A stretch of 64,000 nt of DNA from contig CANIHD010000001.1 of assembly GCA_947467345.1 (NCBI GenBank), positions 124,001 to 188,000 of the forward strand, written 5' to 3'. The DNA comes from Alphaproteobacteria bacterium (GTDB lineage: Bacteria > Pseudomonadota > Alphaproteobacteria > Micropepsales > Micropepsaceae). Below the pieces are notes generated by a model. The model was not told where the DNA came from. It made no database searches and saw nothing but the letters and a program-made list of their open reading frames with translations. Numbering within the stretch: position 1 is the stretch's first letter; each line of letters begins with the position of its first letter. Made by a program: the position numbers and the translations under genes. Below, in pieces: positions 25,912 to 34,994 of this stretch.

Positions 25912-26988
25912 ATGGACACCCGCAATACGAGACCCGATATTTCAGACATTCCCGAGCGTTCCCGCGAGATTTTCCGGCGCTTGGTGGAGGAATATCTGGG
26001 TTCCGGCGGCCCCGTGGGTTCGCGCACCCTTTCCCAGCGCCTCCCCATAAACCTCTCGCCCGCCTCCATCCGCAACGTCATGGCCGATCTGGAGCGCATG
26101 GGCCTGCTTTACGCCCCCCATACCAGCGCCGGCCGGGTTCCGACCGAGCGGGGCCTGCGCCTTTTCGTCGATGGCATGCTGGAAGTGGGCGATCTGACCC
26201 GGGAGGAACGCGCCGCCATCGAGGAGCAAGTGGCCGCCTCCGGGCGCCCAGTGGAAGATGTCCTGTCTCAGGCCACCAAATTGCTCTCGGGACTTTCGAG
26301 CTGCGCCGGCCTTCTGGTGGCGGAAAAGCAGGAACGCACTGCCCTGCGCCATATCGAATTCATTGCCGTCAGCCCCGGCAAGGCTTTGGCCGTGCTGGTA
26401 GGCGAGGACGGCACGGTGGAAAACCGCCTGATCGACGTTCCGCTCGGCCTGCCGCCTTCAGCCCTGGTCGAGGCCACCAATTACGTGAACTCCAAATTAC
26501 GCGGGCGGACGCTGGAAGCCGCGCGCGCCGATATCATGGCCGAGATCGACGCCCAGCGCGCCGAACTGGACGCGCTTACCACCCAGATCGTTTCCGAGGG
26601 CCTGGCCACGCTGAGCGTGCGGCCGCGCGAAGGCGCTTCGGACGACAAGATTTTGATCGTGCGCGGTGCTTCCAAGCTTTTGGACGAAGCCGATGGCCAA
26701 TTCGACCTCAGCCGGATACGGACTTTGTTCGACGATATCGAACGCAAGAACGATCTCATCGGCCTCCTGGAAATGGCCAAGGCCGGCGAAGGGGTGCGCA
26801 TCTTCATCGGCTCGGAGAATAAGCTGTTCAGCCTCTCCGGGTCTTCGTTGGTCGCCGCCCCCTATGCCGATGCTAAAGGCAAGGTGGTCGGGGTTATTGG
26901 TGTTATAGGCCCGACCAGATTGAACTATGCCCGCATCGTTCCCATGGTCGATTATACAGCGCGTGTGGTTGGCCGGTTGCTGGCGTAA
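25912..26988 (+). CDS. hrcA: Heat-inducible transcription repressor HrcA
   Basis: A 358-residue repressor of chaperone operons. The N-terminal winged helix contains RRLVEEYLGSGGPVGSRTLS and LSPASIRNVMADLERMGLLYAPHTSAGRVPT, the DNA-contacting part. A GAF-like middle domain and a C-terminal domain follow (ending VPMVDYTARVVGRLLA). Length matches the family. GGAGG lies before the ATG. It is followed by grpE 31 bp downstream, as in many alphaproteobacteria. No CIRCE element (TTAGCACTC, 9 bases, GAGTGCTAA) was found by eye in the 168 bp upstream. Confidence 0.96.
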   Translation: MDTRNTRPDISDIPERSREIFRRLVEEYLGSGGPVGSRTLSQRLPINLSPASIRNVMADLERMGLLYAPHTSAGRVPTERGLRLFVDGMLEVGDLTREERAAIEEQVAASGRPVEDVLSQATKLLSGLSSCAGLLVAEKQERTALRHIEFIAVSPGKALAVLVGEDGTVENRLIDVPLGLPPSALVEATNYVNSKLRGRTLEAARADIMAEIDAQRAELDALTTQIVSEGLATLSVRPREGASDDKILIVRGASKLLDEADGQFDLSRIRTLFDDIERKNDLIGLLEMAKAGEGVRIFIGSENKLFSLSGSSLVAAPYADAKGKVVGVIGVIGPTRLNYARIVPMVDYTARVVGRLLA

Positions 26989-27019
26989 TGCGTTAAGACA
27001 TGTTCGAAGGAGTTCCCCC

Positions 27020-27619
27020 ATGCCCGCAGAAGACAACGACGAGACGAACGATACGGCGCCCGAAGGCATAACCGCCGTTGACGAGGTGCCTGTCCTGAAA
27101 GCCGAAATCGCGGTGCTGAAGGACCGCGCTTTGCGCGCCTATGCCGAGGCCGAGAATATTCGCAAGCGCGCCGATCGCGACCGCGCCGACGATCGCCTTT
27201 ATGCGATCTCCAATTTCGCCCGCTCGCTTTTGCCGGTTTCGGACAATTTCGACCGCGCTATGGCGGCGATCACGCCCGAAGCGCGCGCCAAACTCGACGA
27301 CACGATGAAGCCCATCATCGAAGGCGTCGACGCCATCGCGCGGCAATTGCAGGCGGCGCTGGAAAGCCATGGCGTGAAACCAATCCGTGCCGAAGGCCAG
27401 CGCTTCGATCCCAATCTGCATCAGGCCATCGCCGAAGTGCCGGCCGAAGGGCGCGCGCCCGGAACCGTGGTCAATGTGGTGCAAGGCGGTTACACGATCG
27501 GCGAGCGTCTTCTCCGGCCCGCTATGGTCACGATCGCGAAAGCCGGAGCCGCGCCAAGCTCATCCAATGGCGCTGGTTCGGATGAAGCGCGCGGCGGGCG
27601 CTTTGACTCTTCAGTGTAA
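27020..27619 (+). CDS. grpE: Nucleotide exchange factor GrpE
   Basis: A 199-residue protein that releases ADP from DnaK. The start at 27020 has GAAGGAG 8 bp upstream and begins MPAEDNDETND. The N-terminus is acidic and disordered. A long coiled coil follows (about residues 25-85, KDRALRAYAEAENIRKRADRDR). The beta domain then has GVKPIRAEGQRFDPNLHQAIAEV and VVQGGYTIGERLLRPAMV. The gene is in an operon with hrcA, and dapB follows 30 bp on. Confidence 0.96.
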   Translation: MPAEDNDETNDTAPEGITAVDEVPVLKAEIAVLKDRALRAYAEAENIRKRADRDRADDRLYAISNFARSLLPVSDNFDRAMAAITPEARAKLDDTMKPIIEGVDAIARQLQAALESHGVKPIRAEGQRFDPNLHQAIAEVPAEGRAPGTVVNVVQGGYTIGERLLRPAMVTIAKAGAAPSSSNGAGSDEARGGRFDSSV

Positions 27620-27649
27620 CGGTCAGCTCAGCAAATTGGGGACAAGCGC

Positions 27650-28447
27650 ATGAGCAGCGTACGCGTCACCATCGCCGGTGCCTCGGGCCGCATGGGTCAA
27701 GCTTTGATCCGCGCCGTCGCGGAATCGAATGATCTTGTGTTGGCCTATGCGCTGGAACGCGAAGGCCATCCCGGTCTCGGCAGTGGCGCCGGCGTGGATG
27801 CCGGCGGTGTGCGGCTCACCGATGATCCGCTGACGGCGCTGGCGAAATCAGATGTGGTGCTGGATTTCACCGCGCCCGCATCGACGCTGGTGCTGGCCGA
27901 TCTGGCGGCGCAGGCGCGCATTGTCCATGTCATCGGCACCACCGGCATAAGCGATGCCAACCTTGCGCGCATTCGCGCGGCGGCACGCCATGCCGTCATC
28001 GTCAAATCCGGCAATATGAGTCTGGGCGTCAATTTGCTCGCAGCTTTGGTGCGCGAGGCGGCGAAGGTGCTGCCGAATTACGACATCGAAATTGTCGAGA
28101 TGCATCACCGCATGAAAGTCGACGCGCCGTCCGGCACCGCTTTGTTGCTCGGCGAAGCCGCCGCCGAAGGACGCGCGGTTGCTTTAGCCGAGCATCGCGT
28201 TCCCGCCCGCGAAGGACATACCGGCGCGCGCGCCGATGGCGCTATCGGCTTTGCATCGCTTCGCGGCGGTACCGTCGTCGGCGACCACACCGTGACGTTG
28301 GCCGGACCACATGAGCGCATCGAACTCACACACCGGGCCGAAGACCGCATGATCTTCGCGCGCGGTGCGGTTGCCGCCGCACGCTGGGGCCAAGGCAAGA
28401 AGCCCGGCCTCTATGGCATGAGCGACGTGTTGGGATTGCCCGTATAA
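27650..28447 (+). CDS. dapB: 4-hydroxy-tetrahydrodipicolinate reductase
   Basis: A 265-residue NAD(P)H-dependent enzyme of the lysine and diaminopimelate pathway. The Rossmann start is [23 protein letters not shown] is present, and the catalytic segment is [18 protein letters not shown]. The C-terminal part has [15 protein letters not shown] and ELTHRAEDR. Length is normal. It follows grpE closely and may share its transcript. The last 37 bp overlap the convergent DUF2244 gene. Confidence 0.96.
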   Translation: MSSVRVTIAGASGRMGQALIRAVAESNDLVLAYALEREGHPGLGSGAGVDAGGVRLTDDPLTALAKSDVVLDFTAPASTLVLADLAAQARIVHVIGTTGISDANLARIRAAARHAVIVKSGNMSLGVNLLAALVREAAKVLPNYDIEIVEMHHRMKVDAPSGTALLLGEAAAEGRAVALAEHRVPAREGHTGARADGAIGFASLRGGTVVGDHTVTLAGPHERIELTHRAEDRMIFARGAVAAARWGQGKKPGLYGMSDVLGLPV

Positions 28448-28914
28448 GGCGCTCCTCGCGCGTCGCGCAGCTTCTCGCGCAACAATTGCGCCAGCGCGGC
28501 ACGCTCTTCGGCGCCTAAAAAACTTCCGATCACCCAGCGCCGCCCGCGCATGGCCAGCGCCAGCGGCGTCCCGATTCCTTCGGGGTCGTCATGCTCGACG
28601 CGCAGCCAATAAGGATTGATCTCTTCGCGCCAAATGCGCCCATTGGGGCTGATTCGTTGCAGCGTCAGGCTTTCGCGCGTCAATGACAGGATTTCGCGCC
28701 GGCGCGCGCGACGCGCCACAGAACGAAACGCGAAGGCCAGCAGCACAACATCCGCACCAAGGAATGGCGTCACCGGCCAGGCACCGCGCAGGACAAACAC
28801 CATGCCGGCGATGAAACTCAGCAGCGCCACGCCGCCGAGCACGAAATACACACCGCGCGACGGCAGCGGCGGATTGGGCTCCAGCACAATGTCGAGCAGC
28901 TTTTCGTCGCTCAT
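28411..28914 (-). CDS. DUF2244 family membrane protein
   Basis: A 167-residue protein starting at 28914 ([21 protein letters not shown]). It has two membrane segments at about residues 22-40 and 47-63, then a soluble C-terminal domain with [14 protein letters not shown] and a conserved-looking [19 protein letters not shown] end. This matches the DUF2244 family, found widely in alphaproteobacteria beside nth. The function is unknown. It is divergent from nth (128 bp gap), and its 3' end overlaps dapB by 37 bp on the other strand. Confidence 0.82.
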   Translation of the reverse strand: MSDEKLLDIVLEPNPPLPSRGVYFVLGGVALLSFIAGMVFVLRGAWPVTPFLGADVVLLAFAFRSVARRARRREILSLTRESLTLQRISPNGRIWREEINPYWLRVEHDDPEGIGTPLALAMRGRRWVIGSFLGAEERAALAQLLREKLRDARGAPYTGNPNTSLMP

Positions 28915-29041
28915 GCGGCACCGAAAACTTGGCCCATCAAAGATGCCGCCAAACTCCGGTCTCGGCAAGGTAGGCGGGAAGATGAATTCACCAGCAAGAA
29001 CCCGGCTTTCATCTCCCGGCAAGGATCATTAGGTTACCGCA

Positions 29042-29782
29042 ATGCCCAAGCCCGCAAGCAAACCTGCGAATAAAAAACCTGCGCGCCGCCTTTCACCGCA
29101 AGAGGTGGAAACGTTTTTCGCACGGTTGGCAAAGGCGAACCCCGAGCCGCGTACGGAGCTTGTCTATATCAATCCGTATACGTTGCTTGTCGCGGTGGTG
29201 CTTTCGGCGCAGGCCACCGATAAAGGCGTCAACAAAGCGACCGGCCCTCTTTTCGCACGCGCCGACACGCCTGAGAAAATGCTGGCGCTCGGCGAAGACG
29301 AGGTGCGCGACGCCATTAAGACCATCGGCCTCTACCGCAACAAAGCGAAGAACGTAATTCTTCTCTCCCGCGCGCTGATCGAAAAACACGCCGGTCAGGT
29401 TCCGCGCACGCGCGAAGAGCTGGAAGAGTTGCCTGGCGTCGGACGCAAGACCGCGAATGTGGTGCTCAATGTCGTATTTGATGAACCGACCATGGCGGTG
29501 GATACGCATATTTTCCGCGTCGGCAATCGCACCGGCCTGGCGCCTGGGAAAACACCTTTAGAGGTAGAGCTTGGCCTTCTGAAAATCATACCCGGAAATT
29601 ATATGCGCTATGCGCATCATTGGCTGATTTTGCATGGGCGTTACATTTGCGTGGCGCAGACGCCCAAATGTTGGATCTGCCCGGTGGTGGATATCTGCCG
29701 CTACGACGCCAAGACAATTGCCGTCGAGAAGACTGCCGCGAAAATCAAATCCCCCGCTAAGCGCGCGGCAAAGAAAACCTAA
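29042..29782 (+). CDS. nth: Endonuclease III
   Basis: A 246-residue DNA glycosylase/AP lyase that removes oxidised pyrimidines. The helix-hairpin-helix and catalytic Lys are in ELPGVGRKTANVVLN, and the catalytic Asp in MAVDTHIFRV. The 4Fe-4S loop near residues 199-215 has cysteine spacing 6, 2, 5 (CVAQTPKCWICPVVDIC). The N-terminus is lysine-rich (KPASKPANKKPARR), and the C-terminal tail carries extra lysines beyond the cluster. It converges with a lipoprotein gene with a 4 bp overlap (29779-29782). Confidence 0.96.
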   Translation: MPKPASKPANKKPARRLSPQEVETFFARLAKANPEPRTELVYINPYTLLVAVVLSAQATDKGVNKATGPLFARADTPEKMLALGEDEVRDAIKTIGLYRNKAKNVILLSRALIEKHAGQVPRTREELEELPGVGRKTANVVLNVVFDEPTMAVDTHIFRVGNRTGLAPGKTPLEVELGLLKIIPGNYMRYAHHWLILHGRYICVAQTPKCWICPVVDICRYDAKTIAVEKTAAKIKSPAKRAAKKT

Positions 29783-30231
29783 GAGGCTTTGCGCGCGCGA
29801 ATACCTGCGACGCACGTTTCATCGGCGGCTTCATTGGCGGCCTTGGGCAGCGTTTCCATGTGGCGGACAAGAATCGTTTCGTTTTCGCGATAGAGAAATA
29901 CAAACAGCGCGCAGTTGACGCCGTCATAACGCCACATCTCGGATTGCGCCTCTTTGCGCACGAGGCGGGGCTCGCCAAATGCGGCACGGACGCCGGCTTC
30001 GTCGCGCGGGGGTGCGGGCGGTGCTTGTGGAATTGCTGGTATCGATGGAGCAATCGCAGTTTGTGCTCGCGGCTGGGCGCGGGGTGCCGGTGCAACCGGC
30101 GCCGCATTCACAGGCGGAGGCACCACACTGACCGGAGCGCCCGGCTGTGTCGCAACCGTATTGGCACAGGACGCCAGCAAAGGCGGGACAAGGATCATCA
30201 ACGTTAAGCGGAGCGGCCCACTTGCAAACAT
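29779..30231 (-). CDS. Proline-rich putative lipoprotein
   Basis: A 150-residue protein of unknown function. It begins MFASGPLRLTLMILVPPLLASC, a lipoprotein signal with lipobox LLASC. A long Pro/Ala-rich linker follows (about residues 28-75), then a small globular domain with AFGEPRLVRKEAQSEMWRYDGVNCALFVFLYRE. That domain resembles the OmlA/SmpA-like fold in layout, although I cannot assign it firmly. It is divergent from the adenosine kinase-like gene and probably sits at the cell envelope. Confidence 0.75.
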   Translation of the reverse strand: MFASGPLRLTLMILVPPLLASCANTVATQPGAPVSVVPPPVNAAPVAPAPRAQPRAQTAIAPSIPAIPQAPPAPPRDEAGVRAAFGEPRLVRKEAQSEMWRYDGVNCALFVFLYRENETILVRHMETLPKAANEAADETCVAGIRARKAS

Positions 30232-30294
30232 CCGCGCTGATCCCTAAGCCGTTTTATGTCCCGAGAGGCGGCCCTTATACAGGAGCACGCGCTC

Positions 30295-31317
30295 ATGAAC
30301 CAATCCTACATAAGGGCGCTGAGCGTGAACAATTCCTACGACGTCGCTTCCATCGGCAACGCCATTGTGGACGTGATCCAACCGGCGACGGACGAATTTC
30401 TTCTGGAACACGGAATCGCCAAAGGCGTCATGACGCTGATCGACGAGTTCCGTGCCGCCAAATTGGTGGCCGCGCTTAAAGGAACCAAGGAAACATCCGG
30501 TGGTTCCGCGGCGAATACGATGGCGGGCATCGCCTCATTCGGCGGCAGCGGATATTTTGTCGGCAAGATCAAAAACGACCGCCTCGGAAATAGTTTTGCC
30601 GATGATTTGAAACGCATTGGCGTTCACTTCGAAACGCCGGCGGCGGCGGATGGTCCCGGAACCGCGTGCTGCGTGATCGCGGTGACGCCTGACGGTCAGC
30701 GCAGCATGAGCACCTATCTCGGTGCGTGCCGCGAATTGCACCCGCACGATGTGAATACACACGCGGTAGCAAAAGCGAAAATTCTCTACATCGAAGGCTA
30801 TCTTTGGGATGCGGACGGCGCTAAAGCGGCAATCCGCAAAGCCATCGCCGCGATCAAGAAAGCCGGCGGCAAAGTGGCTTTCACATTGTCAGATCCGTTC
30901 TGCGTTGGTCGCTATCGTGATGAGTTTCTGGAGCTGATGCGCGAGGACGTGGGTATTCTCTTCGCCAATGAAGACGAAGTGAAGGCCCTCTATGAAGTCG
31001 ATGAATTCGACGCAGCGCTGCAAAAGGCGCTGCAATGGAACGGCGTGGCCGCGCTGACGCGTTCGGCCAAAGGTTGCGTCGTCGCCGCTGATGGCGAGGT
31101 GCATGTGCTCGATGCCGAAAAAATCGATCGCGTCGTCGATACCACCGGTGCCGGCGATCAATTCGCGGCGGGATTTCTATACGGACACGCGCGTGGGATG
31201 AACTTCAACTCCTGCGGCCGGCTCGGCGCTATCGCGGCAGCGGAAGTGATTTCGCATTACGGCGCGCGGCCAGAAACCTCGTTGAAGGCGCTCGCGCAAA
31301 AAGCCGGTATTGTTTGA
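30295..31317 (+). CDS. PfkB-family sugar/nucleoside kinase, adenosine kinase-like
   Basis: A 340-residue ribokinase-fold enzyme. The start at 30295 has AGGAG about 10 bp upstream. Motifs are GNAIVDVI at the N-terminus, GGSAANTMAGIASFGG (the first PfkB signature) and the catalytic DTTGAGDQFAAGFLYG near residue 283. This subfamily in alphaproteobacteria is annotated as adenosine kinase and would phosphorylate a nucleoside or sugar with ATP. The substrate is not proven by the sequence. Confidence 0.88.
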   Translation: MNQSYIRALSVNNSYDVASIGNAIVDVIQPATDEFLLEHGIAKGVMTLIDEFRAAKLVAALKGTKETSGGSAANTMAGIASFGGSGYFVGKIKNDRLGNSFADDLKRIGVHFETPAAADGPGTACCVIAVTPDGQRSMSTYLGACRELHPHDVNTHAVAKAKILYIEGYLWDADGAKAAIRKAIAAIKKAGGKVAFTLSDPFCVGRYRDEFLELMREDVGILFANEDEVKALYEVDEFDAALQKALQWNGVAALTRSAKGCVVAADGEVHVLDAEKIDRVVDTTGAGDQFAAGFLYGHARGMNFNSCGRLGAIAAAEVISHYGARPETSLKALAQKAGIV

Positions 31318-31324
31318 GCGCGCT

Positions 31325-31744
31325 CTACGCGCCGATGACGTGCAGCGCGATTTCACGCGGCTGCCCGGCATCGCGGTGCTCAAAGAGATAGATCGCCTGC
31401 CAGATACCCAGCATCAGCGCGCCTTTGGCAATCGGTATCGACAGCGATGTTTGCGTAAGCGCAGCGCGAATATGCGCCGGCATGTCGTCAGGCCCTTCCG
31501 TCGTATGGCGGTAAAGCCCAGGCCCGCGCGGAACGAGACGCGCGAAGAATTGCCCTAAATCGCTCAGCACATCGTTATCGGCATTTTCCTGAATCAAAAG
31601 CGATGCTGAGGTGTGGCGCACGAACACCGTGAGAACGCCCTCGCCTATACCGGACGCCGTCACGAAATCGGCGATCTCGCGCGTGACGTCCGTGAACCCT
31701 TGCGAGGCTGTGACGATCGTCAAAGTTTGGCTGCGCTGTTTCAT
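31325..31744 (-). CDS. YjbQ family protein
   Basis: A 139-residue protein of the UPF0047/YjbQ family. Characteristic text includes LTVFVRHTSASLLIQENADNDVLSDL, GPDDMPAHIRAALTQTSLSIPIAKGALMLGIWQAIYLFEHRD and a conserved HTSA. Members have weak thiamine-phosphate synthase activity in vitro; the physiological role is unclear. The start overlaps the Smr gene stop by 4 bp (31741-31744), making it the last gene of the tim44-mltA-smr-yjbQ operon. Confidence 0.9.
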   Translation of the reverse strand: MKQRSQTLTIVTASQGFTDVTREIADFVTASGIGEGVLTVFVRHTSASLLIQENADNDVLSDLGQFFARLVPRGPGLYRHTTEGPDDMPAHIRAALTQTSLSIPIAKGALMLGIWQAIYLFEHRDAGQPREIALHVIGA

Positions 31745-32229
31745 CTCGCGCGCGCCCGCCGAATGGCGATGTAAAACGCACCGGAGCCGCCATGGCGCGC
31801 ATGGGCTTCGCCGATACCGCTGGCCAATTGCGCAAACTCAGGCTCCGCCAGCCAGCGCGGTAGCATAGTGCGGAGAATTCCGCCTTTGCCGGTGATGACC
31901 AGCACGTTGTGCTGCCCCTCATTATGCGCGCGGCTCAGAAACTGAAAAAGCGCGCGAAACCCGGATTCCTGCGTCATACCGTGGAGATCGAGCCGCGATT
32001 CCGGCTCCAGCCGCCCGCGGCGCATATGCGCGCTGCGATGACCGCCAATGGCTTCCGCCTCCCGCGCGACATAGACCGGCAATGTGGGCGGTGGCGCGCG
32101 GAACGGTGTGGGCGCTTCGGGTTTTGCCGGCGGCGCAATGGCGCGGCGTTTGACCAGAGGCTTTGCCGTTTTCACGACTTCCTGAAAGAGGCGCGTCTCT
32201 TCTTCGGTGACCGGCCGCTTGCGTGTCAT
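31741..32229 (-). CDS. Smr-domain protein
   Basis: A 162-residue protein. The N-terminal half is charged and proline-rich. The C-terminal Smr domain (about residues 75-160) has LDLHGMTQESGFRALFQFL, then VLVITGKGG and GGSGAFYIAIRR. Smr domains, as in MutS2, can have nuclease activity; alphaproteobacterial members act on RNA or DNA in unknown pathways. The start at 32229 overlaps the mltA stop by 4 bp. The conserved mltA-smr coupling is common in this class. Confidence 0.92.
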   Translation of the reverse strand: MTRKRPVTEEETRLFQEVVKTAKPLVKRRAIAPPAKPEAPTPFRAPPPTLPVYVAREAEAIGGHRSAHMRRGRLEPESRLDLHGMTQESGFRALFQFLSRAHNEGQHNVLVITGKGGILRTMLPRWLAEPEFAQLASGIGEAHARHGGSGAFYIAIRRARAR

Positions 32230-33491
32230 GTTCCGGGCCCTGCTGTGGCGCCCGGAAATTCCGCCCGTGGTCCGAGGCGGGCGGCAACCATGCGCGGCAG
32301 CAAGACCGTCAGCGTGCCGGTGCCGCGCATACGCCCGGCGATCGAGCCGGGACCGGCGCCGAAGCCCCAATAGACATCTCCGCGCACCGGTCCGCGGATG
32401 GCGCCGCCGGTGTCCTGAGCGACCACAAGCCGTGTGAAGCGGCGATCCGGCACGCCCTCTTGGGGACCGGGCACGTTGGTTTCCAACCACAGCGGCACAC
32501 CGAGAGGATGGATGGTGATATCGACCGCCAGACTGGCTTCAGGGGTCAGAGGAACGCCTTCGGCACCATTTGCCCCCAATGCAGGATCGCCGAGCGGATT
32601 GACGCGGAAAAAGACATAGGAGGCGTTGCGGTCCAGAAGCGCCGCCGCCCGGTCGGGATGCGCCGCCAGCCAGGTGCGAATGGTCTGCATCGAGACCTGC
32701 TCGCGCTGGAGCTCGCCCATCTCGATCAAGACCGCGCCGATGGCGGTGTAGGGATGGCCGTTTTGTCCGGCATAGGCGGCGCGCACCACGCTACCGTCGT
32801 CGAGCACAATCCGGCCTGATCCCTGGACGTGGAGAAAGAAGGCATCCACCGGATCGTCGACAAAGACCAATGCCTGGGCGGCCGGGAGACCCTTCTGCAC
32901 GATCTCGGCGCGGGGCGCATAGGGCACAAGGGCGCTGCCCGCGACCCGACCGGCGAGGCGCTGGCCGCGCAGGGCCTCGCGGAATTGGCCCAAATCGATG
33001 GTAACGAGGTCGGAAGGCACCCCGTAAAGCGGCGTTTGATAGGGACCATGCTTGGTCCGGCTGCCGCGCAATTCCGGCTCGTAATAGCCGGTGAAGAGGC
33101 CCTCCGGCGCCTCGCCCCGCGAAATCCGGTAAGGCACGAAACCGCGCTCGAAGAATTGACGGCGGGCGACGGGATCGTTCGCTACCCCGACCGCCTCCGC
33201 GCACGGCGCACGCCAATCCCCCGCAGTGGCGGCGTAAGACGCAGCCAGCAGCATCTCGCCATCCGCCTTCTCAGCGAATTTCCGGCAGGAGCGGACAAAG
33301 GCCGACATCCCGGCGGCGAGATCGGCAGTCGCCCATCCGGCCAAATCGGTGAAACGCATTTGTGTTAGGCGCAGCGTTGGCGCGGCGGGGGTAATTGAGG
33401 GCGGTGGTGTGCACGCGGCAAGCGATGCTGCCATCAGGCAAAGCACCGCGGCCACCATGCGCCGCAAGGCTTTTGTCCGATCTCCCGACAT
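32226..33491 (-). CDS. mltA: Membrane-bound lytic murein transglycosylase A
   Basis: A 421-residue protein. The start at 33491 gives a signal peptide with lipobox LAAC. The MltA domain (about 120-290) includes GYYEPELRGSRT and FFLHVQGSGRI. The C-terminal 3D domain has PLWLETNVPG, RLVVAQDTGGAIRGPVRGDVYWG with its conserved Asp. It cleaves glycan strands of peptidoglycan. It lies between the Tim44-like gene, 7 bp upstream, and smr. Confidence 0.94.
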   Translation of the reverse strand: MSGDRTKALRRMVAAVLCLMAASLAACTPPPSITPAAPTLRLTQMRFTDLAGWATADLAAGMSAFVRSCRKFAEKADGEMLLAASYAATAGDWRAPCAEAVGVANDPVARRQFFERGFVPYRISRGEAPEGLFTGYYEPELRGSRTKHGPYQTPLYGVPSDLVTIDLGQFREALRGQRLAGRVAGSALVPYAPRAEIVQKGLPAAQALVFVDDPVDAFFLHVQGSGRIVLDDGSVVRAAYAGQNGHPYTAIGAVLIEMGELQREQVSMQTIRTWLAAHPDRAAALLDRNASYVFFRVNPLGDPALGANGAEGVPLTPEASLAVDITIHPLGVPLWLETNVPGPQEGVPDRRFTRLVVAQDTGGAIRGPVRGDVYWGFGAGPGSIAGRMRGTGTLTVLLPRMVAARLGPRAEFPGATAGPGT

Positions 33492-33498
33492 GGAAACT

Positions 33499-34161
33499 CT
33501 AACCGCCGGCTGTAGCGACAAGCGTCCAATTGGGATCGCGCGCCTTGGTATCGCGCGCGAAGGTCCAGATGTCGGTGACACGATTGGGCGTCTTGGCTTC
33601 ACCTTCCACCAGCCGTCCATTAGGATCGTAAACGGCCTGAATGACATCACTCTCGAACGTGACCGTAACCTCGGCGGTTTTGCCCTTCATTTCGGCTCCG
33701 CTGATGCGCGCGGTGTTCAGACCCACGAACGTAAAGTCCACGCGTTCGTTGCGTTGCTCACGCCCTTTAATGGCGGAATCGAAGGCGGCAAAAACATCAT
33801 CGGCGACCAGGGGCTCCAAAGTAGCGCGGTCGCCTTTGGCGAAGGCCGTTACAATCATTTCATGAGCGGCACGGGCGCCCTCGACGAATTTTTGTTCGTC
33901 GAAGCTACGGTCAGCAAGCTTGATGTCCATCAGCGCACGCGCAACGGGTGTGGACGGCGCGGCCACGGTCGCGCCGCGTTCCGGCAAGGGAATGACATTG
34001 TCTTTCGCAGACGCATTGGCCCGGGCAGCATCAGGGACGCGAACCTGTTCTTCAGGCGTGCGCTCATTTCCAGTGCGGCGTCCGAGCGCCGAATACAGCC
34101 GGAACGCGATGAATCCGGCGATCATCGCAAGCAGAATTATATCGACGAATTGACTGGGCAT
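33499..34161 (-). CDS. Tim44-like domain protein
   Basis: A 220-residue protein with an N-terminal membrane segment (MPSQFVDIILLAMIAGFIAFRLYSALG), a charged linker and a Tim44-like domain (about residues 75-215) with FVEGARAAHEMIVTAFAKGDRATLEPLVADDVFAAF and VTDIWTFARDTKARDPNWTL. Homologues, called TimA in some bacteria, are inner-membrane proteins related to mitochondrial Tim44. They may work with envelope biogenesis or translocation. The gene is first in the operon with mltA, smr and yjbQ. It is divergent from secB. Confidence 0.93.
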   Translation of the reverse strand: MPSQFVDIILLAMIAGFIAFRLYSALGRRTGNERTPEEQVRVPDAARANASAKDNVIPLPERGATVAAPSTPVARALMDIKLADRSFDEQKFVEGARAAHEMIVTAFAKGDRATLEPLVADDVFAAFDSAIKGREQRNERVDFTFVGLNTARISGAEMKGKTAEVTVTFESDVIQAVYDPNGRLVEGEAKTPNRVTDIWTFARDTKARDPNWTLVATAGG

Positions 34162-34511
34162 CTCAAACCTTCGCTCGCCACAAGGGCAACGTCCCCGTCA
34201 CATATGGCCATCGTCTATGACCATCACAACCGGACAGGGCGCGCCCGCAAAATACACATTCGACCGAGCACCAAACCTCAACCCTATTCCCGCGCGTGGG
34301 CCGGGTCCAGCCGCAGCGTTCCGGAATCGCTAACAAAGGGAAACAGGCCATCACCTTCACGAAAGGCCGGTCGAGGTTCCGCCATCCAATGGGCCAGGAT
34401 CGCCTAATCCCGCTGCCGCAGCGCTGGATCGCTTGTCACCCCGCACACATCCATGGTAGCGCCCAGCCGCGACTGGCTTTCCACACCCACCTCCTTCACG
34501 GAAAAGAGACT
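34162..34511. other. 350 bp gap between tim44-like gene and secB
   Basis: This must hold the promoters for two divergent transcription units. I see no convincing gene; the short open frames lack homologous text and have unlikely composition. A near-palindrome ATGGCCA...TGACCAT lies at about 34204-34219. No strong -35/-10 pair stands out. A GGAAAAGAG ribosome site precedes secB. Confidence 0.5.
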
Positions 34512-34988
34512 ATGGCCGAAGACAACACCAACGGCGGCGGACTGAACCCGCAAGTCGGACAGGAACCCTCCCTGCAACTCGTCGGCCAATATGTGAAGGA
34601 TTTGTCCTTCGAAAACCCCGGCCTCGGAAATCAGGTGCAGCGGCCGCAGATCGACCTCGCGGTCGACCTCCAGGCCCGGCGCAACGGCGACAGCAATCAA
34701 TATGAAGTCATGCTCAAGCTGCGCGTGAACGCCACCGACGAACAGCGCCCGATGTTTCTTCTCGAACTCGCCTATGGCGGCATGTTCGCGTTGAACAACG
34801 TTCCGGAAGATTCCATCCAGCCGATCCTCTTGATCGAATGCCCGCGCCTTCTCTTCCCGTTCGCGCGCCGCATTGTGGCCGATGTCGTTCGCGATGGCGG
34901 CCTGCCCCCGCTGATGATCGAGCCGATCGATTTCGTGACGCTCTATCGCAACAAGGTCGCGGAAGCGACCGGCCAACGCGCTAGCTAG
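34512..34988 (+). CDS. secB: Protein-export chaperone SecB
   Basis: A 158-residue chaperone that keeps secretory proteins unfolded and passes them to SecA. It starts MAEDNTNGGGLNPQ, with family text VGQYVKDLSFENPG, VMLKLRVNATDEQRPMFLLELAYGGMF and ECPRLLFPFARRIVADVVRDGGLPPLMIEPIDF. Length is typical for alphaproteobacteria. Position next to dnaQ, aroE, coaE, maf and ppsR is the conserved left side of the origin region. It converges with dnaQ, with 6 bp between the genes. Confidence 0.96.
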   Translation: MAEDNTNGGGLNPQVGQEPSLQLVGQYVKDLSFENPGLGNQVQRPQIDLAVDLQARRNGDSNQYEVMLKLRVNATDEQRPMFLLELAYGGMFALNNVPEDSIQPILLIECPRLLFPFARRIVADVVRDGGLPPLMIEPIDFVTLYRNKVAEATGQRAS

Positions 34989-34994
34989 TTCGCG

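Noticed and set aside
34163-34360. 65-codon minus-strand frame in the gap before secB
   Set aside because: No family resemblance, no ribosome site, and a Cys/Arg-rich composition typical of chance frames.
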